Origin: CAZMGB01 sp964565775
GTDB taxonomy: Bacteria > Chloroflexota > Dehalococcoidia > DSTF01 > JALHUB01
Direction of reading: 5' to 3'
NCBI GenBank assembly: GCA_964565775.1
Contig: CAZMGB010000016.1
Coordinates: 1-64,000, forward strand
Length of the DNA: 64,000 nucleotides
Below are positions 26,306 to 35,440 of the stretch, one piece after another (the stretch's first letter is position 1; every line of letters starts with the position of its first letter). The notes under the pieces were generated by a model. It was not told the origin of the DNA, made no database searches, and saw only the letters and a list, made by a program, of their open reading frames with translations. A program made the translations under genes and the position numbers.

Positions 26306-27172
26306 ATGAAGCGCATCGGCCTCATCGGGCAGGGGCTGAAGCACTCGATATCCGTGGCCTTTCACCAGGCCGCCCTCGATCATCACGGGCTCGACATCCG
26401 CTACGAAACGTGGGACACGCGGCCCGACGAGTTGGAAACGCGAATGGGGACTCTGCGCAGCGAGGACTGCCTTGGCGCCAACGTCACGATACCCTTCAAG
26501 GAGGCGATGATCCCATACCTGGACGAGCTGGACGAGGGGGCCCGCCGGATCGGTGCCGTCAACACCATCGTCCGGCAGGGTGATCGACTCGTTGGCTACA
26601 ACACGGACCGCGACGGCTTTGCGCGCGCCCTCGACGAGGCGGGCTTCGCGCCCCGTGGCGCCCGAACTGTGATACTGGGGGCCGGTGGGGCCGGCCGCGC
26701 CGTCGCTGTCGCCCTAATCGACGAGCAGGCCGGAACCATACTCGTTGCCGACGCGGTCCCTGGCCGGGCAGACGCCCTGGCGAGCGACCTCAAGCGCCTG
26801 ACCCCGCCCGGCACCAGCGTTACCTGGTGCTACTGGGGCGACGGCGCCTTCCTGCGCGCGCTGGCTGACTGCCGACTTCTGGTAAACTGTACGCCAGTAG
26901 GCATGAAGTACGGCGAGTCGGAGGGCAAGTCGCCCATAGCCGCCGATCTCATTCCGTCGGGCTGCCTGGCCTTCGACCTCGTGTACAACCCGCCCGAGAC
27001 GCCGTTCCTGGCGGCCGCGCGCTCCCGGGGGGCGCGCACGGCGGGCGGCCTGAGCATGCTGGTCCAGCAGGGCGCGGCCTCCTTCCGCCTCTGGACGGGC
27101 CTGGAGCCTCCCGTACCGCTCATGCTGGAAGCGGCCGAACGGGCCCTGGCGAGCCCGGCGGCCGAGGAGTAG
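26306..27172 (+). CDS. aroE: Shikimate dehydrogenase
   Basis: The 288-residue AroE reduces 3-dehydroshikimate with NADPH. The substrate site has LKHSISVAFHQAAL (the family usually has S-x-S-P; here Val replaces Pro), NVTIPFKE with the catalytic Lys, and GYNTDRDGF with the catalytic Asp. The cofactor site is VILGAGGAGRAVAVAL, and FDLVYNPPETPFL and LSMLVQQGAASF follow. It starts the shikimate section of the alaS operon. Confidence 0.94.
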   Translation: MKRIGLIGQGLKHSISVAFHQAALDHHGLDIRYETWDTRPDELETRMGTLRSEDCLGANVTIPFKEAMIPYLDELDEGARRIGAVNTIVRQGDRLVGYNTDRDGFARALDEAGFAPRGARTVILGAGGAGRAVAVALIDEQAGTILVADAVPGRADALASDLKRLTPPGTSVTWCYWGDGAFLRALADCRLLVNCTPVGMKYGESEGKSPIAADLIPSGCLAFDLVYNPPETPFLAAARSRGARTAGGLSMLVQQGAASFRLWTGLEPPVPLMLEAAERALASPAAEE

Positions 27173-27176
27173 GAGC

Positions 27177-27830
27177 ATGGAGTGGGGCCTCGCCTGGGGA
27201 TTGCTGGCAGTCTTTCTCTTCGCGCTGGTCGTCTCCTACGCGATCGTCCGCGAGACGCGAGCCCAGCGGCACTGGCGGGGGCTCGTCAAGGCTGGTGACG
27301 TCGACGCCATCCGCACTATCGTCGACTCGGAGGTAGGCCGCTGGAGGACGGAGCGGACGCCCAAGGGCGTCCTCCCCAATGTCTGGCGCGGCGTTCAGAC
27401 GGCGGAGCTCGTCGAGGTGGGCAGCGATCACCTGCGCGTCAGAGCCAGCACCGAGGCGCAGTACGCCGTCGCGGGACATCGCCGCGAGGAAGTGAGCAGC
27501 GCACTCCGTGAGGCCATGAAACTCACCGTGAAGCTGGCCGAGATGCTGCTCTATGATATCCCAAACGTCGAGCTTGGACGCGTGCAGATCGACATCTACA
27601 CGACTTTCCGGGGGCGCTCCGGGCTGGCGAACCAGCGCTGCATCCTGTGCACTCTGGTTCGGCGCTCGGAGGCCGGAGGCGTGGAGTGGGACGAGACGCC
27701 ACCCGAGGAGATCGTCGCCCACTTCGGCGGCCGCTATCGGGCGGACAGCCAGGGCCGCGCCCAGCCTATCGACCCCGACGACGAAGCCGTCGAAGCCGAG
27801 CCCCCGGAGCAAGAAGCGCCGGTTCGCTAG
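27177..27830 (+). CDS. Membrane-anchored protein of unknown function
   Basis: A 217-residue protein with one N-terminal transmembrane helix (WGLAWGLLAVFLFALVVSYAIV) and a soluble mixed alpha/beta domain that should face the cytoplasm. The tail is acidic. I recognise no family. It sits 4 bp after aroE and 11 bp before aroC and is surely co-transcribed. A role linked to the shikimate pathway is not implied by its sequence. Confidence 0.75.
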   Translation: MEWGLAWGLLAVFLFALVVSYAIVRETRAQRHWRGLVKAGDVDAIRTIVDSEVGRWRTERTPKGVLPNVWRGVQTAELVEVGSDHLRVRASTEAQYAVAGHRREEVSSALREAMKLTVKLAEMLLYDIPNVELGRVQIDIYTTFRGRSGLANQRCILCTLVRRSEAGGVEWDETPPEEIVAHFGGRYRADSQGRAQPIDPDDEAVEAEPPEQEAPVR

Positions 27831-27841
27831 GAAAGGCTCCT

Positions 27842-29011
27842 ATGTTCCGCTTCCTGACCGCAGGCGAGTCCCATGGCAAAGGGCTCTCCGTCATCATCGA
27901 AGGGATCCCGGCGGGCCTTCCCCTGTCGGAAGACTACATCGCCCGGGACCTACGCCGCCGTCAGGGCGGCTACGGCCGCAGCCGGCGCCAGAAGATCGAG
28001 GAGGACCGGGCCGAGATCGTTTCCGGGGTGCGCCACGGCCTGACCCTGGGCAGCCCAATCGCCCTCTCCCTGCGCAACCGCGACTGGGAGAACTGGCGCC
28101 AGGCGATGGCCGTTGAGCCGGTCGACGTGCCGGTGGAGAAGATCACTAACCTCCGGCCCGGCCACGCCGACCTGCCCGGCATCATCAAGTACGCCCAGGA
28201 TGACGTGCGGCCGATCCTGGAGCGGGCCAGCGCCCGCGAGACGGCCGCCCGCGTGGCCGCCGGCGCCGTCTGCCGCCGCTTTCTCGAAGAGTTCGGCGTC
28301 AGCATCCACAGCCACACTATCGCCATCGGCAGCGAGGAGGCCCAGGTCGACGGCGAGCCCGACTGGGAGGCCGTCGAGGCGTCACCGGTGCGCTGCGCCG
28401 ACCCCCAGGCCGGGGCGCGCATGGTCGCCGCCATCGACGCCGCCCGCGACAGCGGCGACAGCCTCGGCGGTGTGGTGGAGGTGCGGGCGACGGGCGTGCC
28501 GATCGGCCTGGGCAGCCACATCCAGTGGGACCGCAAGATCGACGGCCGTCTGGCCCAGGCGCTCATGAGCATCCACGCCGTCAAGGGCGTCGAGATCGGG
28601 GGCGGCTTCGGGCTGGCCCGCCTGCCGGGCTCCCAGGCGCAGGACGTGATCCTGCCCGCCGACCAGTGGGGCGACAGGCCCTGGCCCCGCGCCTCGAACC
28701 ATGCGGGCGGCACCGAGGGCGGCATGACGAACGGGGAGCCGGTCGTGGCGCGGGCGGCCCTCAAGCCGATCTCGACGCTGCCCAGGCCACTGCCGTCCGT
28801 CGACCTGAGGACGGGCGAGAAGACGCAGGCGCACTACGAGCGTGCCGACGTCTGCGTCATACCGGCGGCGGGCGTTATCGCCGAGGCGATGCTTGCCATC
28901 GTGCTGGCGGAGGCGGCGCTGGAGAAGTTCGGCGGCGACCACGTGGACGAGACCCTTCGCAACTACCGGGCTTACCAGAAGACCATCGGCCCCCGCGGCA
29001 AACAGGCGTAG
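27842..29011 (+). CDS. aroC: Chorismate synthase
   Basis: Chorismate synthase of 389 residues, started at ATG 27842 behind AGGAAAGG. Family signatures are all present: FLTAGESHGKGLSVIIEG at the start, RRQGGYGRSRRQKIE, RPGHADLPGIIKY, RASARETAARVAAGAV and NHAGGTEGGMTNGEPV. It uses reduced FMN to form chorismate, the last step of the pathway, and feeds aromatic amino acids and possibly the UbiA-dependent quinone route. Confidence 0.96.
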   Translation: MFRFLTAGESHGKGLSVIIEGIPAGLPLSEDYIARDLRRRQGGYGRSRRQKIEEDRAEIVSGVRHGLTLGSPIALSLRNRDWENWRQAMAVEPVDVPVEKITNLRPGHADLPGIIKYAQDDVRPILERASARETAARVAAGAVCRRFLEEFGVSIHSHTIAIGSEEAQVDGEPDWEAVEASPVRCADPQAGARMVAAIDAARDSGDSLGGVVEVRATGVPIGLGSHIQWDRKIDGRLAQALMSIHAVKGVEIGGGFGLARLPGSQAQDVILPADQWGDRPWPRASNHAGGTEGGMTNGEPVVARAALKPISTLPRPLPSVDLRTGEKTQAHYERADVCVIPAAGVIAEAMLAIVLAEAALEKFGGDHVDETLRNYRAYQKTIGPRGKQA

Positions 29012-29013
29012 CA

Positions 29014-29850
29014 ATGGCAAGCGACGACCGCATTCCCGCCGTCGACGCCTGGGCCCAGCCCGGCACGGCGCGGCTGGTGAATAAGCCCTTCTTCGCGCCC
29101 CTGTTTCGGGCCACCGGCCAGACGGCGCCGCCCGACGGCGTGCCCATCGACCATCTGCTGGCGGAGATGGACGCCGGCGGCGTCGAGCGTGCCGTCCTGC
29201 GCGCCTGGTGGGGCCCCGACGGCGTCATCATCTCCAACGAGGAGATCGCTGAGCTTGTGCAGCGCTACCCGAATCGATTCATCGGTCTCGCCGCCGTCGA
29301 TCTGCTGCGCCCTCTCGATGCCGTACGCGAGCTGAGGCGCGCCGTGAACGAGCTGGGCCTGCGGGGGCTCTACCTCCTCCCCTGGCTCTGGAACCTGCCG
29401 CCGAACGACCGGCATTACTATCCCCTGTACGTCGCCTGCATCGAGCTGGGGATTCCCTTTTGCCTCCAGGTCGGACATACGGGTCCGCTCGGCCCGTCCG
29501 AGCCCGGCCGCCCCATACCGTACCTCGACGAGGTGGCGCTAACCTTTCCCGAGCTGGTCATCGTGGGGGGCCACATCGGCCACCCCTGGACGGACGAGAT
29601 GATCGGCATGGCGTGGAAGTATCCCAACGTCTACATCGATACATCGGCCCACATGCCACGCTACTACCCGCCGACTCTGCTGCAATTCATGAACAGCTAC
29701 GGCAGCGACAAGGTCCTCTTCGCCACCAACTACCCGATGCTCTGGCCGGCCGCCTGTCGGGCCCAGGCGGAGAAGTTGGACCTGAAGCCGGAGGCGAAGG
29801 AGAAGTTCTTGAGGCTCAACGCCCTGCGCGTGTTCGGGCTGGCGGAGTAG
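29014..29850 (+). CDS. Amidohydrolase-2 family protein
   Basis: The 278-residue protein belongs to the amidohydrolase-2 (ACMSD-like) TIM barrels. VGGHIGHPWTDEMIGMAW and VYIDTSAHMPRYYPP hold the His and Asp ligands, and VLFATNYPMLWP is the usual C-terminal metal-Asp strand with Asn in place of Asp. The typical N-terminal H-x-H is replaced by AVDAWAQPG, so metal binding may differ. It lies between aroC and aroKB, 2 bp after the aroC stop. Relatives are decarboxylases or hydrolases of aromatic acids; the substrate is unknown. Confidence 0.8.
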   Translation: MASDDRIPAVDAWAQPGTARLVNKPFFAPLFRATGQTAPPDGVPIDHLLAEMDAGGVERAVLRAWWGPDGVIISNEEIAELVQRYPNRFIGLAAVDLLRPLDAVRELRRAVNELGLRGLYLLPWLWNLPPNDRHYYPLYVACIELGIPFCLQVGHTGPLGPSEPGRPIPYLDEVALTFPELVIVGGHIGHPWTDEMIGMAWKYPNVYIDTSAHMPRYYPPTLLQFMNSYGSDKVLFATNYPMLWPAACRAQAEKLDLKPEAKEKFLRLNALRVFGLAE

Positions 29851-29852
29851 CG

Positions 29853-31565
29853 ATGACAGCACGAGCCCGCCGCATATTCCTCACCGGCTTCTCCTGTACG
29901 GGCAAGTCCAGGGTCGCCCGCCTCGTCGCGGAGAAGCTGGGCTGGGAGGCCGTCGACACCGACGCGCTCGTCGAACGGGCGGCCGGCAAGCCCATCCCTC
30001 ATATCTTCGCCGAGGAGGGGGAAGCCCGCTTCCGAGAGCTGGAGCGAGAGGCGGTGCGCGAGGCCTGTAGCCGCGAGAAGGCGGTGGTCGCCGTCGGCGG
30101 CGGGGCTATCCTCTCGGTGGAGAACCGACGCACGATGGCCGACGGGGGCTTCGTGGTCTGCCTGGAGGCTCGGCCGGAGACGATCTTCCAGCGCCTCCAG
30201 AGGGGCAAGCGCGAGGCTCCCTCGGAGCGACCGCTCCTGGCCGGGCCCAATCTCATGGGACGCATCCGTCACCTCAAGGCGATGCGCCAGACCCTCTATT
30301 CGCTGGCCGACTCCACCGTTCACACGGACGCGCTCTCGCTGGAGCAGGTGGCGTCCGAGGTGGTGCGGTCCTGGCGGGCGAACGCCGCCGCTGTGGCCCG
30401 ACAGGAGGGCCGCGCGGAGGCCGTCGCCTTTGCCGGTGGCACCACGGACATTCTCGATGCCGAACTCACCGGCTCGGAGCCGGCCTGCTGGGTGAGGGCC
30501 GAGTCGGCCAGCTACCCGGTCTACGTGGAGTGGGGCGCCCTCGAGAGGCTGGGCACCGTCATGCGCGAGGCCAACCTGGCGGGGGCGGCCTTTGTCGTCA
30601 GCGACAGCCACGTTCACGGGCTGTACGGCCGCCGCTTAGAGGACATCCTGCGAGATGCCGCATTCGAGACGGATAGCTGCGTAGTGCCGGCGGGGGAGGC
30701 GAGCAAGACCTTCGAGACGGCTTCACAGATCTACGACTGGCTGGTCGCCCACCGCGCCGAGCGGGGCCATGCTGTCGTTGCCCTGGGGGGCGGCATGGTC
30801 GGCGATCTGGCCGGCTTCGTCGCCGCCACCTTCCTGCGGGGTTTGCCTCTCGTGCACGTGCCGACCAGCCTCCTCGCAATGGTGGATTCCTCCATCGGGG
30901 GCAAGGTAGCGGTGGACCACCGCGAGGGGAAGAACCTCATCGGCGCCTTCTACCAGCCGCGCCTCGTCGTCGCGGATGTGGCGACCCTCAAGTCGCTGCC
31001 GCCACGAGAGCTGACTTCCGGCTGGGCGGAGCTCATAAAGCATGCCCTTATCCAGGACGCCGATCTGCTGCACCTGCTCGAGACCGAAGCCGCGGCGTTG
31101 GCGAAGCTGGAGCCCGACATCACAACCCGGGTCGTGCGGCGCAGCGTGGCTATCAAGGCGCAGGTAGTGGGAGAGGACGAGCGGGAGACAACCGGCCGCC
31201 GCACCATCCTCAACTATGGCCACACCGTCGGGCACGCCGTGGAGGCGGCCGCGGGCTACGCGGGCCTTCTGCATGGCGAGGCGGTGGCCATCGGCATGAT
31301 GGCGGCGGCCGAGATCGGGCGACGCCTGGGTGTGACGCCCGCGTCCCTCGTGGAACGCCAGAGAGCGCTTCTGGAGCGCTTCGGCCTGCCCCTCAGGCCG
31401 CCGCAGCTCAGTCTGGATCGGATCCTCAGCACCATCACCCTCGACAAGAAGGTCAGCGGGAAGGTGGTGCGCTGGGTGCTGCTGGCCGACGTGGGCCTGC
31501 CCGTGCTGAGACAGGACGTGCCGGCGGCGCTCGTCGAGGAGGTCGTCGTGGAGCTGCTGAGATGA
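29853..31565 (+). CDS. aroKB: Bifunctional shikimate kinase / 3-dehydroquinate synthase
   Basis: A 570-residue fusion. Residues 1-175 form shikimate kinase, with the Walker A GFSCTGKS at 12-19, DTDALVERAAGKPI, VVAVGGGAIL and the lid ERPLLAG. From about 205 it continues as 3-dehydroquinate synthase, with NAD-binding ALGGGMVGDLAGFVAATF, PTSLLAMVDSSIGGK and zinc ligands in GWAELIKHAL, NYGHTVGHAVE and LLHGEAVAIGM. It thus supplies steps 2 and 5 of the pathway. The start is ATG 29853, and the stop overlaps the next ATG (ATGA). Confidence 0.94.
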   Translation: MTARARRIFLTGFSCTGKSRVARLVAEKLGWEAVDTDALVERAAGKPIPHIFAEEGEARFRELEREAVREACSREKAVVAVGGGAILSVENRRTMADGGFVVCLEARPETIFQRLQRGKREAPSERPLLAGPNLMGRIRHLKAMRQTLYSLADSTVHTDALSLEQVASEVVRSWRANAAAVARQEGRAEAVAFAGGTTDILDAELTGSEPACWVRAESASYPVYVEWGALERLGTVMREANLAGAAFVVSDSHVHGLYGRRLEDILRDAAFETDSCVVPAGEASKTFETASQIYDWLVAHRAERGHAVVALGGGMVGDLAGFVAATFLRGLPLVHVPTSLLAMVDSSIGGKVAVDHREGKNLIGAFYQPRLVVADVATLKSLPPRELTSGWAELIKHALIQDADLLHLLETEAAALAKLEPDITTRVVRRSVAIKAQVVGEDERETTGRRTILNYGHTVGHAVEAAAGYAGLLHGEAVAIGMMAAAEIGRRLGVTPASLVERQRALLERFGLPLRPPQLSLDRILSTITLDKKVSGKVVRWVLLADVGLPVLRQDVPAALVEEVVVELLR

Positions 31566-31879
31566 GCGCTGGCCGGAGAGAGCAGGAGTCGGCAGGCGAA
31601 GCGAAGGCGGCCTTCCACGCCTTCGTGCGGGGACGTGTCCAGGGGGTCGGCTTCCGCCAGTTCGTCTGGACGCGGGCGCGCGGCCTGGGGCTCAGCGGCT
31701 ACGTACGCAACGGCGGCGACGGCTATTCGGTCGAGGTGGCGGCGGAGGGCGGTAGGGAGGCGCTCAACCGGCTTCTCGACCACCTGCACAGGGGACCCTT
31801 CATGGCGCGCGTCGACAGGGTCGATGTCGAGTGGCGGGAGGAAGGCGGCGGGTTCCCGTCGTTCGAGGTGCGCTTCTAG
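31562..31879 (+). CDS. acyP: Acylphosphatase
   Basis: The 105-residue protein has the acylphosphatase signature GRVQGVGFRQFVWTRA (catalytic Arg) and GYVRNGGDGYSVEVAAEG (catalytic Asn). It hydrolyses carboxyl-phosphate bonds. Its ATG overlaps the aroKB stop by 4 nt, so it closes the operon. It converges on mobB with a single base between the two stops. Confidence 0.93.
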   Translation: MSAGRREQESAGEAKAAFHAFVRGRVQGVGFRQFVWTRARGLGLSGYVRNGGDGYSVEVAAEGGREALNRLLDHLHRGPFMARVDRVDVEWREEGGGFPSFEVRF

Positions 31880-31880
31880 C

Positions 31881-32537
31881 CTAAGGCTTCCGTCCGCGCA
31901 GCTTCACCATGACGCGAATGCTCTTGGGCGCCTCGACGCCCTTCAGGCCCCCCACCATGCCTGTGACAGCGCCGGCGATCATCTTGCGGACGAAGAGCGC
32001 AAGGGGAAGGCGCACGCCGTCGATGTAGACGATGGCGTCTTCTGGCAGGATGCTGGGGAGCAGCTTCAGCTCGACAGCTTCCGCCATTGCAGCGAAGTCG
32101 GCCAAACCAAAGCGGCGAACGTCCACATCGAGTTGCCCCTCCGTCGCCACGCCGAGCAGCTCGTCCTTGCGACAGAGGAGGGCGCCCTCGTCAGGCCGGT
32201 GGAGCTCGATCTTCGGGAAGCCGCTCTCCCGAAAACCTTCCGCGACGATCAGGTCGTACTCCTCCCCCACCTGCCACGCCAGCTCGTCAAGCGGTATCTC
32301 CTCATCGATCCGCTCGATCCGGATCACGCTGTCGGGTGTGTCGACCACCAGCATCTCGCTGCCTGCCGAGACGTAGCGGTCGGCATCTTTGGCCACGCAG
32401 TCGAGGACGGGCCCTTCCGGGCTGCGGGCGATCGTAGCCACTCGATACCCACGGCCGCGTAGCTCGCGGACCAGCCCCTCGATGAGGGCCGTCTTGCCGA
32501 CCCCTTCTCTCCCTACGACACAGACCACCGGAGGCAT
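31881..32537 (-). CDS. mobB: MobB-like P-loop GTPase (molybdopterin cofactor)
   Basis: A 218-residue P-loop protein: VVCVVGREGVGKTALIEGLV is Walker A, DLIVAEGFRESGFPKIEL is the MobB hallmark, and VVDTPDS lies between. MobB helps attach GMP to the molybdenum cofactor. The C-terminal 60 residues (YIDGVRLPLALFVRKMI onward) go beyond a minimal MobB and resemble the tail seen in several Chloroflexota and Firmicutes proteins. moeA lies 19 bp upstream on the same strand. Confidence 0.85.
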   Translation of the reverse strand: MPPVVCVVGREGVGKTALIEGLVRELRGRGYRVATIARSPEGPVLDCVAKDADRYVSAGSEMLVVDTPDSVIRIERIDEEIPLDELAWQVGEEYDLIVAEGFRESGFPKIELHRPDEGALLCRKDELLGVATEGQLDVDVRRFGLADFAAMAEAVELKLLPSILPEDAIVYIDGVRLPLALFVRKMIAGAVTGMVGGLKGVEAPKSIRVMVKLRGRKP

Positions 32538-32556
32538 TCCGAGGGCCTCCTGACCG

Positions 32557-33822
32557 CTATCCCTCGCTCCGAGCCGAGCTCAGCATCATGACGTCGATCT
32601 CCTCCCCCGGCTCCACGACATCGACGTCATGCGGGACGATTGTGAGCGCGTTCGCCAGCGCCATCGAGCTAAGGATGCCGGAGCCCTGGGGGCCGGTCAG
32701 GGACGCGTAGTAGCGACCGTCGCGCTCGCTGACGATTGCGCGGGCGTAGATTCGCCGTCCGTCCGTATTGACGATGCGATCCTCGCAGATGGCGCGCAGC
32801 CGGGGGCGCTCCCAGTCCGTTCTCCCCATCATCTTGAACAGGGCGGCGCGGCCAAAGAGCTCGAAGGTGATCATGGAGCTGACGGGGTTGCCTGGCAGCC
32901 CGATGTGCGGTACGCGCCGTCCGCCGCTCGCGAACGTGCCGAAGGCGAGGGGCTTGCCCGGCTTCATACGCACCGTCCAGAAGTCGACCTCGCCCTCCTT
33001 CGCCAGCACATCCTTCACGACGTCATAGTCGCCGCGCGAGACTCCGGCGGAGGTAATGAACAGGTCCGCGTCCAGCCCCTCGCGGATCTTGGCCGTCAGC
33101 GCCTCCACCGTGTCCCCGGCGATGCCGAGCGGCTTGGGGATTCCGCCGTTTGCCAGGACCAGCGCGGAGACGCTGTAGCTGTTGCTGTCGTAGATCCTGC
33201 CCAGGGGAAGCGGCTCACCTACCGGCACCAGCTCGTCGCCGGTCGAGAGGACGGCCACCACGGGCCGGCGGATCACGGAGACGGTAGCCCGGCCGAGAGA
33301 CGCCAGCGAGCCCACCTGCGGCGGCTTCAGGAGCGTCCCTTTCGCCAGCACGCGGGCGCCTTTCGAGACGTCCTCACCGGCGCGCCGGACGTTGGCGCCG
33401 GGGCGCGCCGCCTTGCGGACGGACACCTCATCGACCGGCTTGGCGAAGGAGCCGAACTGCCGCTGCCCCGGCTCGTCCGTCTCCTCGAAGCGCACGATGG
33501 CGTCGGCGCCACAGGGGACGGGAGCGCCGGTCATGATGCGTACAGCCGTGCCGGGGCCTACTTCGCCCTCGAACACGTAGCCCGCCGCCAGCTCACCGAT
33601 CACACGGAGGCGCGCGGGACGGTCAGGCGCTGCGCCCTCCGTGTCGGCGGCCCGGACGGCGTAGCCATCCATCGCCGTGTTGTCGAGAGGCGGGATATCG
33701 ATGTGGGAGACCACGTCCTCCGCCAGGACCTGGCCCAGCGCCTCGAGGAGCGGCTTCTCCTCAGGCTCCAGTTGGTGGACGACGCCGAGGATGCGTTCGA
33801 GGGCCTCTTCGACGCTTATCAT
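32557..33822 (-). CDS. moeA: Molybdopterin molybdenumtransferase
   Basis: The 421-residue MoeA has PPLDNTAMDGYAVRA at the start, VRIMTGAPVPCGADAIV, and the MoCF-type domain VAVLSTGDELVPVGEPL, YDSNSYSV, ITSAGVSRGDYD and HIGLPGNPVSSMITFE. A C-terminal beta domain follows. It inserts molybdenum into molybdopterin. The ATG at 33822 follows GGTAGGAG, and it is co-transcribed with mobB. This implies molybdo-enzymes elsewhere in the genome. Confidence 0.94.
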   Translation of the reverse strand: MISVEEALERILGVVHQLEPEEKPLLEALGQVLAEDVVSHIDIPPLDNTAMDGYAVRAADTEGAAPDRPARLRVIGELAAGYVFEGEVGPGTAVRIMTGAPVPCGADAIVRFEETDEPGQRQFGSFAKPVDEVSVRKAARPGANVRRAGEDVSKGARVLAKGTLLKPPQVGSLASLGRATVSVIRRPVVAVLSTGDELVPVGEPLPLGRIYDSNSYSVSALVLANGGIPKPLGIAGDTVEALTAKIREGLDADLFITSAGVSRGDYDVVKDVLAKEGEVDFWTVRMKPGKPLAFGTFASGGRRVPHIGLPGNPVSSMITFELFGRAALFKMMGRTDWERPRLRAICEDRIVNTDGRRIYARAIVSERDGRYYASLTGPQGSGILSSMALANALTIVPHDVDVVEPGEEIDVMMLSSARSEG

Positions 33823-33921
33823 AGGCTCCTACCCCAGCTTCTCGACACCTATGATACACCGAATCACACGTCTGAGTTGCCGATGCCAGCCATCGCGACG
33901 GCGGCACGCCGTCGCCGGGTC

Positions 33922-34173
33922 CTAGCCCAGCCGCACCGAGAGGCAGGTCGTCGTGCGCTGGACGCCCTCCACGCGCTGGATGCCGTCGGTGATGCAGTTG
34001 CCCAGCTTGTCCAGGTCATCCGCCTGCATCTGAACGATGACGTCGAACGGGCCGGTGACCGTGTCGACGGCGACGACCTTTGCGTCCGGGTGGGACATCC
34101 CCTGAACGGCCTCGCCTACGGCCTTCGCCTTCCCCACCTCAGCTTCGATGAGAACGTAGCCTCGAACCGCCAT
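33922..34173 (-). CDS. Stand-alone Lrp/AsnC ligand-binding (RAM) domain protein
   Basis: An 83-residue protein equal to the C-terminal ligand-binding domain of Lrp/AsnC regulators without the DNA-binding half (AVRGYVLIEAEVGKAKAV, DTVTGPFDVIVQMQADDLDKL, VQRTTTCLSVRLG). Such RAM-only proteins bind amino acids and may modulate partners. The ATG at 34173 follows AGGAGGTGG at a good distance. It is divergent from pheS, with opposed promoters in the 214-bp space. Confidence 0.88.
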   Translation of the reverse strand: MAVRGYVLIEAEVGKAKAVGEAVQGMSHPDAKVVAVDTVTGPFDVIVQMQADDLDKLGNCITDGIQRVEGVQRTTTCLSVRLG

Positions 34174-34222
34174 GGTCATCCACCTCCTGCTACCTGATGG
34201 ACGCGAATGCTCCGGCGCAGCC

Positions 34223-34250
34223 ATCATAACGCCGCAGCCGTGGCTGTCAA
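34223..34250 (-). promoter_or_regulatory. Promoter of the RAM-domain gene
   Basis: TTGACA (34250-34245) and TATGAT (34228-34223) are 16 nt apart on the minus strand. Confidence 0.75.
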
Positions 34251-34276
34251 GACCGTGGGGCGTATCGCCTCCGCCG

Positions 34277-34305
34277 TTGACCCAGCGCCGACCCTTGGCC
34301 ATAAT
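34277..34305 (+). promoter_or_regulatory. Promoter of pheST
   Basis: TTGACC (34277-34282) and CATAAT (34300-34305) are 17 nt apart. The start should lie near 34312, leaving a leader of about 75 nt in which I see no T-box. Confidence 0.7.
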
Positions 34306-34387
34306 TGCCGCTAGAAAGCCGCCCGGCCGTGAGTGGCAACCCCTGCCCCGGCTGGGCGTTCCAACCTGGCGATTCGGAGCGCATTAG

Positions 34388-35431
34388 GTGGCCACGGAGT
34401 CTGAGCTAAGGGAGATCGAGGCCCGAGCCCGCGAGGAGCTCGCCGCCGCCGCCGACGTGCCCTCCGTCGAGGCCTGGCGCGTCGCCTATCTGGGGCGCAA
34501 GGGCCGGCTGACGACCGTCCTGCGGAGCCTTGCCGGCCTGCCCCTGGAGGAGCGCCAGCGCCAGGGCGCCGCCGCCAATCGCCTCAAGCGGGAGCTGGAA
34601 GAGGCGTTAGCCGCCCGCAGGGCCGCGCTGCAAGAGCGAAGGCTCACCGCCACCATCGAGCGCGGCCGCCTCGACGTGACGCTGCCCGGCCGACCCATCG
34701 CCGGCGGCCGGCTCCACCCCATCACCCAGACGCTGCGCGATGTGCTGGACGCCTTCGTGTCGCTGGGGTTCCAGGTCGTCGAGGGGCCGGAGGTCGAATG
34801 GGACTACTACAACTTCGAGGCGCTGCGCATACCGAAGCACCACCCCGCCCGCGACATGATGGACACCTTCTACGTCGACATGCCACAGGACGGGGAGTAC
34901 AACGTCGTCCTCCGCACCCACACATCGCCCAACCAGGTGCGGGTCATGGAGCAGACGCAGCCCCCGGTGCGCGTCGTCGTTCCCGGCCGCATCTACCGCC
35001 ATGAGGCGACGGACCCGAAGCACGAGTGGATGCTGACGCAGGTGGAGGTCCTGGCCGTGGACGAGGGGCTCAGCATGGCCCACCTCAAGGGCACACTCTT
35101 CGAGATCGCCCGGCGCCTCTTCGGCCAGGAGCGGAAGGTGCGCTTCCGCTGCGACTACTTCCCCTTCGTGGAGCCGGGAGCGGAGGTAGCCATCGACTGC
35201 TTCTTATGCGGCGGCCAGGGCTGCCGCACCTGCGCCGGCGAGGGCTGGATCGAGATTCTGGGCGCGGGCATGGTGCACCCCGAGATTCTAGCGAACATGG
35301 GCTACGATACCGAGCGCTATACCGGCTTCGCCGCCGGCCTGGGCGTGGAGCGCATCTGCATGCTCCGCCACGGCATCGAGGACATCCGGCTCTTCTACAA
35401 CAACGATGTGCGCTTCCTGGAGCAGTTCTGA
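34388..35431 (+). CDS. pheS: Phenylalanyl-tRNA synthetase alpha subunit
   Basis: The 347-residue PheS starts at GTG 34388 behind GGAG. The N-terminal coiled coil (residues 1-90) is followed by the class II core: GRLHPITQTLRDVLDAF, GFQVVEGPEVEWDYYNFEAL, VLRTHTSPNQVRVM and GRIYRHEATDPKHEWML. A four-Cys insert, CFLCGGQGCRTCAGEG (about 276-291), could bind zinc and occurs in many PheS proteins. It pairs with PheT, encoded 9 bp downstream. Confidence 0.96.
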   Translation: MATESELREIEARAREELAAAADVPSVEAWRVAYLGRKGRLTTVLRSLAGLPLEERQRQGAAANRLKRELEEALAARRAALQERRLTATIERGRLDVTLPGRPIAGGRLHPITQTLRDVLDAFVSLGFQVVEGPEVEWDYYNFEALRIPKHHPARDMMDTFYVDMPQDGEYNVVLRTHTSPNQVRVMEQTQPPVRVVVPGRIYRHEATDPKHEWMLTQVEVLAVDEGLSMAHLKGTLFEIARRLFGQERKVRFRCDYFPFVEPGAEVAIDCFLCGGQGCRTCAGEGWIEILGAGMVHPEILANMGYDTERYTGFAAGLGVERICMLRHGIEDIRLFYNNDVRFLEQF

Positions 35432-35440
35432 GAGCGCCCG

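Noticed and set aside
28525..29013. N-terminal extension of the amidohydrolase by 163 codons
   Set aside because: The added part overlaps aroC out of frame and reads as Arg-rich noise. The ATG at 29014 follows the aroC stop directly.
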